A DNA stretch of 43,570 nt, taken from Zygnema cylindricum (Eukaryota > Streptophyta > Zygnematophyceae > Zygnematales > Zygnemataceae). The stretch is taken from NCBI GenBank assembly GCA_037447655.1, contig JBBHKE010001338.1:151004-194573 (forward strand), read 5' to 3'. Of this stretch, positions 10,987 to 21,796 are shown in pieces (positions within the stretch are counted from its first letter, which is position 1; every line of letters begins with the position of its first letter). The notes below the pieces were generated by a model that was not told where the DNA came from, did not search any database, and saw nothing but the letters and a program-made list of their open reading frames with translations. The position numbers were made by a program, and so were the translations under genes.

Positions 10987-11764
10987 AGGTATGTCCCTAT
11001 GTGCCAAAGTAAGGGTTTTTTTTGTCGTTTTCCTGTAAATCTTAGAACCGTACCACCTAAGTTACAACTGTACAAAGAAATTCGAAAAAAAAATACATTT
11101 TGCGTCATCGTTGAACTTATGATGTACTACATGTTGTCGTTTTGTGTTTTTTGACCCACGGCCACGTCAGAAAACGTCATCTTCAAACTTTTATTTAAAA
11201 AACAGGGGCGATGTTTTTTTAAACAAGATATTTTCGTTAAACAAACAGGGACACGTAGTTGCACGTGTCGAAATTTTCAAAAAAAATCAAACGATTTCAA
11301 ATTTTCAATCGACGAGGAAAAGTATACAATTCGCTATGTTTTGTCCGTTCGCGTTTAGTACGACGAAGAAAAGTACACAATTTTTTTTGTTTTGTCCGTT
11401 TTCATCCTGTATGGGTTTCTTTTTTTGCAAGGGTCTCGAAATTCCGGTGCCATTTCCGGTCGATCAGACAGGCGACGCAAAGGCAAAGCGCATCTTCTTC
11501 AACCATGAAACGACACAAACTGGAGGGTGGTACGTCTATCACGGTAAAACATGCGACGTCACAAGCAGTTCCAAAAAATAACGTGTGACAAAACAAATTG
11601 TAGACGTTGACAACCGTCACAAGTATTGTGGACGTATATAATCGTCACAAACGTAAGTTACGCTTTCGTTTTTACATATAGGGAGACTTGAAAACCGGGT
11701 TAGGCGGATCCGTGCTAAAATACAAAGTAAGTTCACTAAGTTACAAGTACATGGGGTCGTACCC
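10987..11764. mobile_element. PIF/Harbinger-like non-autonomous element E3, inverted relative to E2
   Basis: Left end GGTATGTCCCTATGTGCC (preceded by A where E2 has G), right end the inverse of GGGTACGACCCCATGTAC. TAA lies on both sides (10984-10986, 11765-11767). On the minus strand it matches E2, including the subterminal GTGACGGTTGTCAACGTC block near 11596-11625. No transposase. Confidence 0.7.
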
Positions 11765-11767
11765 TAA

Positions 11768-12174
11768 GTGGCGGTGTTAGGTTTAAACGACTACCCCCAA
11801 TTGCATAACACAATTTTTTCCAGTTTGGACGGATGAACCCCTAGTTTCAACCGTTTCCAAAGGCTAAACTGTGGATAGAAAACCCTTAAATTTTTTTATT
11901 TTTATTTTTTGGCCCAAAAAACTGAAATTATAATTTATAGTACGCACATGTATTTTCATTAGTGTATCGATACATGTACCACAAAGTTGTGCATTAAAAG
12001 TGCATGTAATATTACAAGCTAAAATGTACCATAAATTCCCCAAATGTACGAATGTGCAAACTGTCTACTCTAATGAAGCATTCAAACTCTAAATATTCAG
12101 ACAACACTTTAGTGAGAAATAGGTTTTATCTTTAAATGCAGTAAGGAAAAAAATAGAGTGGAATAACATAGATA
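11768..12174. other. Intergenic spacer after E3
   Basis: AT-rich, no open frame of note and no repeat pairing recognised. Confidence 0.4.
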
Positions 12175-12182
12175 ACTATTTG

Positions 12183-12643
12183 TTAGTGTTGTGTATCGAC
12201 ATGGTTTTGCCGATAATCGATATGTACTTTTTTTTGGCTTGCCGATAATCGATATATTGGCACGATATATCGAAACTGGTGTTCACGCCAATAAGAAACC
12301 AATAATATCCGTTTTTTATCGCGATAACACCGGCACCGATAACTATCATCAATAATTGTACGGTTTTTACCGTACAAATGTACGGGTTATTCCGCCGTAG
12401 TGAACTGCCGTTATTCCGTTACACAAACTACGTAACACATTGCTACACGTGGCATACCACGCTATAAACAATGAAAATTATAATACAGTTTATTATAAAG
12501 CGCACTATATTTTTCCCATTTATCGTCGATAAGGAGTTTGTTGGTCTTGGAGCAATGTATCGGAACCCTTGACCGTTCGATAACCGATAACTATCGGTAT
12601 CGGTATTACCGCGATAAATTTCCTGCCGATACACAACACTACA
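12183..12643. mobile_element. Small hAT-like element with TAGTGTTGTGTATCG ends
   Basis: Terminal inverted repeat TAGTGTTGTGTATCG (left 12184) and CGATACACAACACTA (right, to 12641), flanked by ACTATTTG (12175-12182) and AGTATTTG (12644-12651), 7 of 8 equal. The interior is rich in CGATAATCGATAT words. No transposase. Exact borders could shift by one or two bases. Confidence 0.7.
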
Positions 12644-12651
12644 AGTATTTG

Positions 12652-14101
12652 CAACGTGTTTTGGGCCATTTAGACAAATCAAGGTGATGAAGTGGAGTTC
12701 AGTTCCGTTATGGCACACCAGAATAGGCTTGCGCCAAGCACTTTCATTTCTATGCAGCCGTTTCAGTTTGCATGTGGAATCATTTGGCCAGGCAGGTTCC
12801 TTAACCGTACATTACCGTACAGAACAGTTGCCGTCAGAGACGCGACAAATCGTTGGACGGTCACTCGCTACATCAATAGTCAAAGGCCAGTTGAGAGAGT
12901 TTGCCGTCTGAGTCTTGACATATTCGTACGATATCTCCAATATGTAGTTTGTGCATGATGATGACGTAGGTGCTTGCGCCCAGCTAATATGACGCATACG
13001 ATATTGATTCTTTGAAATTTTACGATAGAACCGCGTAAGGACATGTGCGGACACAACGGTCACCGCTGTTGATACGTTATCCACGTCACCATATCTTAGC
13101 TGTTCACACTTCTCGTTCTTTCGAAATTCTCTCTAGCAAAATTGCCAGGGTTGACTTTTTCGATGTTTCAAGAAAAGGGCTGGCCCCTAGGGTACGGGTA
13201 CATTTCAATTTTTTCACTTGTTCACACCATAACGACCAAACGAGATGCCTTTTCTGCTTGCTGTTCACATTGAAATACCAACTGTAACTGACATCGTAAG
13301 TTTAATTACCGTAGGGGCGTACATTAACAGTAAAGTACAGTGCTGTACAGTACCGTACTATACTGTAATGTACTGTACTGTACAGTACTGTTCAGCAGAA
13401 CTATTTATAAAGTTCTAATGATAACTTCTTATCCGTGTTTATAGAAGTACGAAAGTACGGAACATTCGTGTGGTCCTACAAAGCACTGCAATTCTTGCTT
13501 CTACATGTGGTTAGAACTTATTCCTTCGTCTATAGAACGCAGTTCTTGTACAACTGTAGCAACAAGTGAGTTTGAAAGGGATACCGACAAAGAATGTAGT
13601 CTGACGTGGACAGTCGTAGTTCACAAAATATTTTCAATTGTTTACAATTTGACATTCAGCAAAATCAGTCAATAACGTGTCATCGTACGGCTAAATCGCA
13701 TTTGTTCACAATACATAAAATATCAGCATTGGAGCGTCGGTGAATCGTTGTCATCTCGTACGTCGTTCACACTGACGGTGGCCGAAATGTGCATTGTTAG
13801 CTGTTCAGACTGCAATTTCGTCATGTACCTTTTTCATTTTTGTTTCCGGTTCAGTATTCCGTGTTCACACTCCACATCAGCTGGAACCTGCTGGTGTTAC
13901 CGGTGAGATATATATTGCTTGAAGAATCTTGAAAATTAGATAGCTCCAGTCAAGTACTGTAAGGCACACATTTTGTCAGCAGCACTGAACAAGTACAGCC
14001 AGGCGTAGGCATTTTCATATTCTGATTGTGAAGGAAAGGAAATTTAAGTTGTTGGTACTGGCATACCTTTACGTAACCACTAAATAATCAAGAATTTTAC
14101 A
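12652..14101. other. Upstream region of the ERD15-like gene
   Basis: No gene seen. It contains a palindrome-rich GTAC cluster at 13315-13393 and at least seven TGTTCACAC-like words (13101, 13219, 13262, 13703, 13764, 13802, 13862) on the plus strand. The last ~150 bp before 14102 should hold the promoter and 5' leader, but no clear TATA box was identified. Confidence 0.45.
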
Positions 14102-15041
14102 ATGGCTGTCAAAGCTCTCTCTCCTATGTCTGCTTTAAATCCAAATGCTCCTCAATTTGTGCCTGCCGCCTTTTTGGCAACAGAAGATTTCAGCGCACAG
14201 TGGTGGAATTTGATTAAAAGTGACGCGGCTTTTAGGGATTATTGGCTTCGAGAAAGGTTTGTCTCCTTGGAAGAAGATGAAGATTACAGCACGTTTGAAG
14301 ATCTGGAGGAATTCAGTGCCTTTGACGAGTTTCTGGAAATGGAAATGTCATGGGAAGAGGCTGATACAGAGGGAGAAATTGATGCTTGTGAAGCAGAATA
14401 TGGTAAGGACATCGTTTTTTTTTTAGTGACGCTTAGTTCTTATTTCCTGTCAAACCTGCAGTTGTTGACCATGTCAATTCTTAGAGGATGTTGCGGCTCT
14501 TTTCCTGTATATTGTTAAGTGGTGTATTAGACATGTCTTGTTTCTTGAGAAGTTGCTATTTCAGACTGCGAGTCCTTACTTTAATGGATGATTTCCATCT
14601 GAGGAATTATAGTTTTAAGTGCGACATCAAGACTGAATGTGACTTTTAGGAACCTGCCGATACAAACTTTCCTGGAATGTATTTTAAAATACATTTTCAG
14701 TTTATCTTTAAATCTTTCACCTGATCACTTTGTTAGTTAATCTACATTTGTAATACTTTTTATTCGTCTAGTCTTCATTTATTTGTACTTTAATTTCAAA
14801 GAGCTGATGATGCTATTTAGATTGCTGTTTGAATTTGGAGATTGCAGGCATTCCAAGGAGCAGTGAGATTGCTGTGACTGAGCAGACACTGAAACTTGAC
14901 GAGCTTTTGGAGATGAAGGCTTCCAAGCAGGATAAGAAATACTGCAATTCTCATGTGTCACACTATAAGCCCAATAAGGTTCCAGTTTGGCGCACAAATG
15001 TGCAGAAGATTAATTGCCGCATCCAGCAGCCACGTGCATAA
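14102..15041 (+). CDS. ERD15: ERD15-like PAM2-motif protein (CTC-interacting domain protein)
   Basis: Two exons, 14102-14402 and 14848-15041, phase-1 intron (TATG|GTAAGG ... TTGCAG|GC), total 164 aa. Residues 10-24 ([15 protein letters not shown]) are a textbook PAM2 motif, which binds the MLLE domain of poly(A)-binding proteins. It is followed by [12 protein letters not shown] and RDYWLRERF, the ERD15 family signature, then a strongly acidic stretch (residues 57-99). The last residues, [10 protein letters not shown], match the IQQPR tail of ERD15 proteins. Arabidopsis ERD15 is a small acidic early-dehydration protein that attenuates abscisic-acid responses (established for the family). This product is of similar size. 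The ATG is chosen because it directly precedes the conserved N-terminus. It is a lone plus-strand gene between repeat-rich regions. A frame running on past the donor to 14518 reads through the intron and is not real. Confidence 0.94.
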
Positions 15042-16455
15042 ATTGTGAAAAAAAGCCAAAAAGTGTGATTGATTACATTTTTTAGATTGTCTATGTAGAA
15101 ATTGTCCATGTTTCCTACACTGTTGACTGCCTGGTTGTGAAATATAGGAAAGGCACAACTGTTACTTTCTTTGCAGTTTTCTCGCAACATAAAAAATGCC
15201 TGAAAGGGTAAAGTCTTGAAAAAGTACGTGCAGAGTTTCTGTACTCTTCGTAAAAATGTGAAAAAAAGTAGAAAAAATGTGAAAAAGTAGAAAAAATGTG
15301 AAAAAGTAGAAAAATAGGAAACTTTAGGAACATATCAAAAGTAGGTCCAAAATGTCAAAAAAGTTTGTGCAGTAGCTTGTATGTAGATGTATAGAAACCA
15401 TTGGTGCTAGGGAGGGATTGTCAATGTATCCATGTTGTACAGGGAATAAAGTTGTGCAGTTGTGCAGTTCCAAAGCTGGTTTTTTTTTCAAGTCTGTTGG
15501 AGCATAGTCAATATTGTGGCAGGATTTTGGCATGTTTAATTGATTGGCTGCTGTTGCTAAAATTCTCAACTCATCGAGAAGTTAATGCCGATGTTAGACT
15601 GGGTTTGCTTGAAGTACATGTCTGCTTAATTAGTTTGTTACTGGTGGACGTATTTTGTTTTCTTCAGTATTTAATGTGTACTTGTTGATATTTGCTTCTC
15701 TCGTGGACCTTTAAAGCTTGTATATTTAGTCATATATTTGATCCTATATGCTGGAATAATCGATCCAGATTATCTTGCAGTCAGCATTTTTCTTTTTGTT
15801 GTGGTATTTGGCAAAGGCATATCATGTACGTTCCAACATTTTATCAGAAATTTGATGCAGTGCAAGTGACGACTGTTGCCGCATATATTTCAAATTGTGT
15901 TTATCTATGTATTTTTTTAGCTCTACACTGATTGAGGATGCCACAAGAGTGCTGCTTGTGAGGGACTGGCTTTTTGTGTTACAGCTAAACAGGGATATCA
16001 ATTTATTTTGTCCACTTAGACTAATGGTTCTGATTTATGCCCAGGCATTTTAGTAGGTCTATAGCTATGCAACTTTTTAAGTTTCTTCACAAGATTAACC
16101 CCCCCACCCCAAAAAAAAGATCATTTTTGTTCTCATACGTCGAAGCGCGTCTTTTGAAGTACACTGCAAACCCAAAAGCACAGTTAGTTCATGACGAGTG
16201 TTTTTGTCCACAGGTGCCTATCTCAACTTGCCTCCAATTATTAATTAATAATTTCCATCGCTGAGGAACTTCCTTTTCCCTAACCAACCAGTAGCCAAAA
16301 TATTCTTCATGAGAATACAGGTTGTAGGATGGGCTGTCTTTCAGTCGCAAGAGGGAAAAAGCTCCCCCAACTATATTAAGATGCCATGGCAGTTGGACTC
16401 TACAATCTTCTCCTCGTTTTTGCTGTGGGTTCTTGATTTAACAAATAGCGTGATG
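15042..16455 (+). other. ERD15 3' UTR and downstream spacer
   Basis: No coding region. Possible poly(A) signal AATAAA at 15444-15449. A GTGAAAAAGTAGAAAAAAT unit is repeated about four times at 15257-15312. The transcript end cannot be placed from sequence alone. Confidence 0.4.
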
Positions 16456-16878
16456 CTACACTGCCCATTGTTATTAATGTGAAGAATTTATAGTTTTACT
16501 GCAAAATTATGATACGTAAAACTAATTAAGTGCAAAGGGACATGGTAGATTGTAGTCCACTCCCTGGAATATTGTTGTAAACACTATTTTATGATTTTTG
16601 ACCAAAAAAAGTCGCGACCGTACTACACCGCCAATCGCTATTAGCGTAGAAGTTTCTTTAGTATATAAGAATAATTACAGTGGTGTACGCTAATTAAGAA
16701 TATGAAATTGTTGAAAGAAATCGTCTACTCTAATAAGAAATTAGGGTTTTTTTTAAATAATATAGATAATTCTATTTGAGAATAAATAAATAAAAAAGCA
16801 GGACGGAATTAGCGTACACTACGCTAATAGCGAATGGCGGTGTAGTGTTCTTAACCTTAATAATGATGGGCACTGTAG
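16456..16878. mobile_element. Outer MITE with CTACACTGCCCAT ends
   Basis: Left CTACACTGCCCATTGTTATT and right, inverse, CTACAGTGCCCATCATTATT: inverted termini about 423 bp apart. A complete second MITE of related type lies inside. No clear target duplication was recognised. Confidence 0.65.
16623..16845. mobile_element. Inner MITE nested in 16456-16878
   Basis: Left CTACACCGCCAATCGCTATT, right inverse CTACACCGCCATTCGCTATT, both continuing into AGCGTA: 223 bp. The higher identity of its ends compared with the outer element suggests later insertion. It shares the ATCGCTATTAG core with MITEs at 18283, 20992, 25780, 34744 and 36920. Confidence 0.75.
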
Positions 16879-17016
16879 TGAGGCTCGTGAGACCAAGGAC
16901 ATAAGCTGGATGTTTCTTCAAGGTGATTGGAAAACCTTCCATACCCAACATGAAAATATAGTTTCTATTATTTTTCTTTAAACCCCACCACGCCCTCGAT
17001 TTCTCACGTCCTTTAA

Positions 17017-17158
17017 TCTAACTAGTGGTTTTTTTTTATATTTTTAAGTACATTTGGGTCAAGTTGATGAGCCTTTCCAGGCAATTCTCTAACTAGTGGT
17101 TTTTTTTTATATTTTTAAGTACATTTGGGTCAAGTTGATGAGCCTTTCCAGGCAATTC
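17017..17158. repeat. Perfect 71-bp tandem duplication
   Basis: Copies at 17017-17087 and 17088-17158 are identical by eye, including a nine-T run, from TCTAACTAGTGG to CCAGGCAATTC. The second copy ends 20 bp before the CCCT microsatellite. Confidence 0.93.
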
Positions 17159-17178
17159 AAGCTATCCAGCCTCCAAAT

Positions 17179-17820
17179 CCCTCCCTCCCTCCCTCCCTCC
17201 CTCCCTCCCTCCCTCCCTCCCTCCCTCCCTCCCTCCCTCCCTCCCTCCCTCCCTCCCTCCCTCCCTCCCTCCCTCCCTCCCTCCCTCCCTCCCTCCCTCC
17301 CTCCCTCCCTCCCTCCCTCCCTCCCTCCCTCCCTCCCTCCCTCCCTCCCTCCCTCCCTCCCTCCCTCCCTCCCTCCCTCCCTCCCTCCCTCCCTCCCTCC
17401 CTCCCTCCCTCCCTCCCTCCCTCCCTCCCTCCCTCCCTCCCTCCCTCCCTCCCTCCCTCCCTCCCTCCCTCCCTCCCTCCCTCCCTCCCTCCCTCCCTCC
17501 CTCCCTCCCTCCCTCCCTCCCTCCCTCCCTCCCTCCCTCCCTCCCTCCCTCCCTCCCTCCCTCCCTCCCTCCCTCCCTCCCTCCCTCCCTCCCTCCCTCC
17601 CTCCCTCCCTCCCTCCCTCCCTCCCTCCCTCCCTCCCTCCCTCCCTCCCTCCCTCCCTCCCTCCCTCCCTCCCTCCCTCCCTCCCTCCCTCCCTCCCTCC
17701 CTCCCTCCCTCCCTCCCTCCCTCCCTCCCTCCCTCCCTCCCTCCCTCCCTCCCTCCCTCCCTCCCTCCCTCCCTCCCTCCCTCCCTCCCTCCCTCCCTCC
17801 CTCCCTCCCTCCCTCCCTCC
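17179..17820. repeat. (CCCT)n microsatellite, 642 bp, about 160 units, uninterrupted
   Basis: Perfect tetranucleotide CCCT on the plus strand (GGGA on the minus strand) with no interruption visible. The minus strand has about 160 evenly spaced GGG triplets, strongly able to form G-quadruplexes (inference from motif). Large Pro/Ser or Gly/Arg/Glu frames across it are repeat artefacts. Confidence 0.98.
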
Positions 17821-18282
17821 AAGAAGGACTGCCTAGAGCAATGAGTCTACCAACTTTTGGTGTGGAAGAAGGGGAAACAAGCAAACAAACAAGCAAACAA
17901 ACAAACATGTATAATTTTGACACCCAAGACAATGGAGGGCGAGGGCGAGGGCGAGGGAGAGGGAGAGGAAGAGGTAGAGAGCGTATGGAGGAAATAAAAG
18001 TGTGGAAGATAGGGAGGGTAGATGAAAAGGGATATTTGCCCAAGATCTTTATCGAATGTATTATCATTACGCTTTACAAAAGATTTGAAAAATATAGATG
18101 GGTGAGAGTCGTGATGATCACAAGGGACATTGTAATTTATTAACCTTTTTAGCGAAAGAAAAGAGAGCTTTTAATATTTTTTGCAAGGAGAAAGAGGAGT
18201 ACACTGTTTTCAGCATGTGCCGCAAACAGAAAGCAAGGGACGTCTGCATAATTTTATAGCCATAGTAGCTATTTTGCCAGAA
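17821..18282. other. Spacer with short AAACAAGC and GAGGGC repeats
   Basis: After the CCCT tract come GCAAACAAACAA repeats (17880-17906) and a GAGGGCGAGGGC tract (17935-17973). No gene recognised. Confidence 0.5.
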
Positions 18283-18330
18283 GCTACACCTTGTATCGCT
18301 ATTACTGTCACTAATAGCGATTCACGATGT
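18283..18330. mobile_element. Back-to-back MITE termini forming a hairpin
   Basis: CTACACCTTGTATCGCTATTA is followed after 7 bases by its inverse TAATAGCGATTCACGATG. The 10-bp arms ATCGCTATTA/TAATAGCGAT match the termini of the 20992 and 36920 MITEs, but with the interior missing. Sequence at 18412-18490 (GCTTAAAACATCTTTTCTCT) resembles the lost type of interior, so fragments of two copies may be present. Confidence 0.55.
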
Positions 18331-19229
18331 ATCTGTCTGACGGTCGGAAGATTTGCATATTGATACTTATCGTTCTAGTGGGGCCGAAGGACAGCACGAA
18401 AATAACTTTACCATGTATCAGTTTTATTGTTCATGTTTTATTTTGCCGCTTAAAACATCTTTTCTCTGTACACGCCTGTCGGATCATGGACATGATGGTT
18501 GCGATTGAAAGCCAAGATTAAACGATTCCTTGCGTAGTAGTAATGATTAAAGGAGCATTACGTTCGGAAAAAAACCGCACTTGTAACTTCCGCAGAATCG
18601 TTTAACTGATCTTTGTGTGAATCATAGTTGAAGCTGCCTATGTCATATGTTAGTAGGAAACCTCGAAGAAGTTTGTCAACTTGTTTTAGAATGACGCTTA
18701 GAAAAAAAACTAATATTCTTGAGGAAGAGAGCCCGAGAAAGTGGCAAAGGAGGGAAAGAGAGGGGAATTAGGGAAACGAGCCCGGGTGTTCACTTGTATC
18801 CCCCTTATTTTTATGGTGCCTAAGTGCCTCCACTCTCCTTTCCTTTATTTTAGTTGACGACAATCTTGTCCTTGTGCCCCATTATCCCTCGTCTCTTTCC
18901 ACCTGTCTATTTTGGTGTCGTCCAGTTCTCTTCCTCCCCATTCTCACGTGTATACGCCGGTTTTCTCCACCCCCACAACAGAACCTATTACATGTGTCCA
19001 AAAGTCGATTTATGAGATGGTTGTCACCTCCTGTCAATTTGAGCTTCTCAAGGCACTTCCGCCTGACTCTACATTTGCCCTAGTTTTTCATTTTCTTTCA
19101 ATGTGGGAGATCTTGATCCCTAAATCAATCGGAGCTTAGTTATTAGCTACACCCATCCTTTCCACTCTTTACTCTTCCATGCCTTATATAGAATAGATTC
19201 ACTATTGCCCTAAGATTTCGGCTTGGTCC
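18331..19229. other. Intergenic spacer
   Basis: Apart from the MITE interior fragment at 18412-18490, nothing is recognised. Small frames near 18874-19139 lack family resemblance. Confidence 0.4.
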
Positions 19230-20073
19230 CCCTTTGCTCGACTCCCTTGTTTCCTCGTCGAGCCCGATTTCGTCCTTTTGCTTCGTTGTTCCTATGAGGT
19301 TCGCAACACTAATGCGACGATTGCTTCTGTGGGAGCGTTCTCTATTCGATGTTTTACATCTTATTGGTTATTATTATATGGTTTCACACATTTTTCCTTT
19401 GCGGCATATTGATATTTTCTCACACGATGGTACCAGTGGTATTTTGGTGACATTGTTTTGGGGAACCTTGCCTTTGTTACAGTTGTCGCTAAGCCGGCTA
19501 ATCATTTGTTATGAAAATAATATTATATTTAGTTTCTTTGGGTTAATGGATCAACATATGCGCGAGACTACTGGAAGCGTTGTTAAAAGGAACGGACGTG
19601 ATTGTGCCCAATGTGATGTTATGGATGACTTCATTCATCAACATTTATTTGTGGCTTTACACGTGCGATATTCCTTTCTTATTTTTTAGGCCATGGTTAT
19701 GTTATAGATCGTGGACGTGTTTTGGATCTCCCTCAGTGTTCTTCGCCAGCTCGGGGGATTTACGGGGTTGTGTTTAGTAGGGTTTTAGTTATTGTAAGGG
19801 TTGCTTGGGTATTTCTGGTTCAAGTATATTATCTTGCTGTTGGTTTTATGTTTGTTGTTCCTTTACGTGTAGTTTGTTAGTTTGCCCCCTTCTCTTTGGT
19901 TCGCCACCTTCCATTTCTTTTGTTTTGCTTTTTTTGTTTTTTTTTTTACTTTAGGTTCGCCTCCCCTAGTTTTTGGTTTTCCAGTATTTTTCGTACGGTT
20001 TGTTTTCTTTTTTCACATGTACTCAGGTGGTTTACCATCGTGCTTTCTTAATAAAGCTCACTTTCTGCCATAG
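19230..20073 (+). pseudogene. Possible degenerate retroelement 3' end
   Basis: The right end (about 20001-20060: ACATGTACTCAGGTGG, then GGTTTACCATCGTGCTTTCT and AATAAAGCTC) is shared with the LINE-like remnant ending near 38955. A T-rich stretch precedes both. The 151-codon frame at 19234-19689 contains a KRNGRDCAQCDVMDDF segment that may correspond to the C-terminal region of a reverse transcriptase, but the match is weak and the frame is otherwise hydrophobic and unconvincing. The tail is better supported than the coding part. Confidence 0.35.
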
Positions 20074-20991
20074 ATCTCTAACCATTTGTGGGCCATGGCG
20101 ACAATATTTTATGTCACTGAAGGTTGGTCATTAGTCACTAATGATGTCTACAGTATTTTTAAACTACTGCAACTGAACAGTGGAGCGTATTATCGAGATT
20201 CCGTCCGGCCAATAATGCGAGTCAAAGCAGTAATTTATTCAGCATAATTTCCCTTATCCTCTCCCATGACACCCGGCTTTGACAAAAATATTTACTGTGG
20301 ATTGCAGATATCTGTTTCATGATCTTGTACTTCAACATATGTGTGGTAAATTGCCTGGTAGCTGTCATAGAGGCAAATGCATAAAAAACATTCCTCGGGT
20401 TATGATTCACATCACACATTTGATAAACAAAATCGAACTTACAGGACCACTTCTGCAAAGAGAAAGAACTTGACAAAGTTGCTAATTACTTCAGTATCAA
20501 AGTGACACAGATGGTTCTTATTGGCTCAAATGGTGGCCCAAATGTGTTTTAACAGGTGGAACCAGTTGATGAAAATCTTTGACTAGTCTTCTTAGATTGC
20601 TCGGATGTATTAGAAGTGCCACTGAGTCCTAAACTTTATCATCTTGAGGTTCAGAATGTAGAAGGATATAGTTTCTTGTTCAATAAGACTATAAGAGTCA
20701 AGCGTAGGAAACAAATTACAGACTATGAACAAAAAGTACAGATAGTATTTAGATTAGAACACTTGTATCCGTGTCCTCTAAATGCACAACATACTGTACC
20801 AACCGTTATGGAAGAAAGAAAATGTCAATCGATGGCTGTATCTTTCTATGGCATACGGAATATACGGCCCTTTCATGTCCCAATCCGTTAAACACATTCA
20901 GAAATTGCCTCTCTCTCGACCCCTAGATTACCCACGTTCTGAATTGGCCTCCTTTCAACAACGATTTTCTCGAGCTATCATCTCACTGAAA

Positions 20992-21221
20992 CTACAGCAT
21001 GTATCTATTAGTTTTAATGCTTTTTTTTGCCACTTAAAAACATCTTTTCTCCGTGCACACCTGTCCAATATTTTCAATTGGAGACCTTCAATCGGAAGGT
21101 GAGAATCTTGACATTTAATCGAAACTGTCGGAATAACAACCTGACAGGTGTGCACAGGAAGAATATCTTCGAAGTGGCAAAAACATTTAATGTTAACACT
21201 AATAGCGATACAGGGTGCACT
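20992..21221. mobile_element. MITE of the ATCGCTATTAG family
   Basis: Left CTACAGCATGTATCTATTAG, right inverse GTGCACCCTGTATCGCTATT, about 230 bp. The interior (CACTTAAAAACATCTTTTCT and CCTTCAATCGGAAGGTGAGA) matches the MITE at 36920-37148. The subterminal CGTGCACACCTGTC is mirrored by GACAGGTGTGCAC near 21143. Confidence 0.72.
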
Positions 21222-21796
21222 TCACAGGATATTCCCTTCATGAATCCAATAAGTGAGTTTGTGGGAACATCGTGGCCTCGTTTTTATTTGTACATAAGCC
21301 CAAAATATCCACTACCAGTGTAGTTTTCTTTTTTGGACACATTTGAAAAAAAATACGGCTTGTGTGATTTGGACGATGATGTTCATCAATTTTTAATGGG
21401 CAAGAAATCAATAGGTTTGGTACTTCCCTATCATTTTCTCCTTTTTATCCATATTTTTTCAAAAAACTACTCCAACAAAATTGGATTTAAAACATGGCAA
21501 AAACTCGACATTTGAAAGAGACCAGAATATCTTGAAAGCTCCCGTCTGGAAGATACTTGCCAGTGAAAAGACTTTGATTCTCATTGATCAAAAAGAGGTA
21601 CATTGATAGGAAAGAGGTACACAATTGACCAGCTAAACAATTACCTCATATATACAAAAGGAAACTACAAAAACAGCCAGAAACTGGCCAAAAAAAATTA
21701 TACTTTCTGATTTAAAAGCCATACCTACTATCCACGACTCTCCCCCATTTTTACACCTACATTACTATCTCGACCTGCGGTACAGTACCGCGTCTA
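21222..21796 (-). other. 3' flank of TT9
   Basis: AT-rich sequence downstream of the TT9 stop codon, presumably including the 3' UTR. No gene recognised. Confidence 0.4.

Noticed and set aside
5695-11764. One large foldback transposon or an inverted segmental duplication
   Set aside because: Each hAT-like element has its own 8-bp duplication and each PIF-like element its own TAA; spacers differ in length and sequence. Kept only as a striking arrangement.
17096-18067. Large open frames (up to 301 codons) of Pro-Ser-Leu or Gly-Arg-Glu repeats
   Set aside because: They are translations of the CCCT microsatellite; a 4-bp repeat keeps several frames open by chance.
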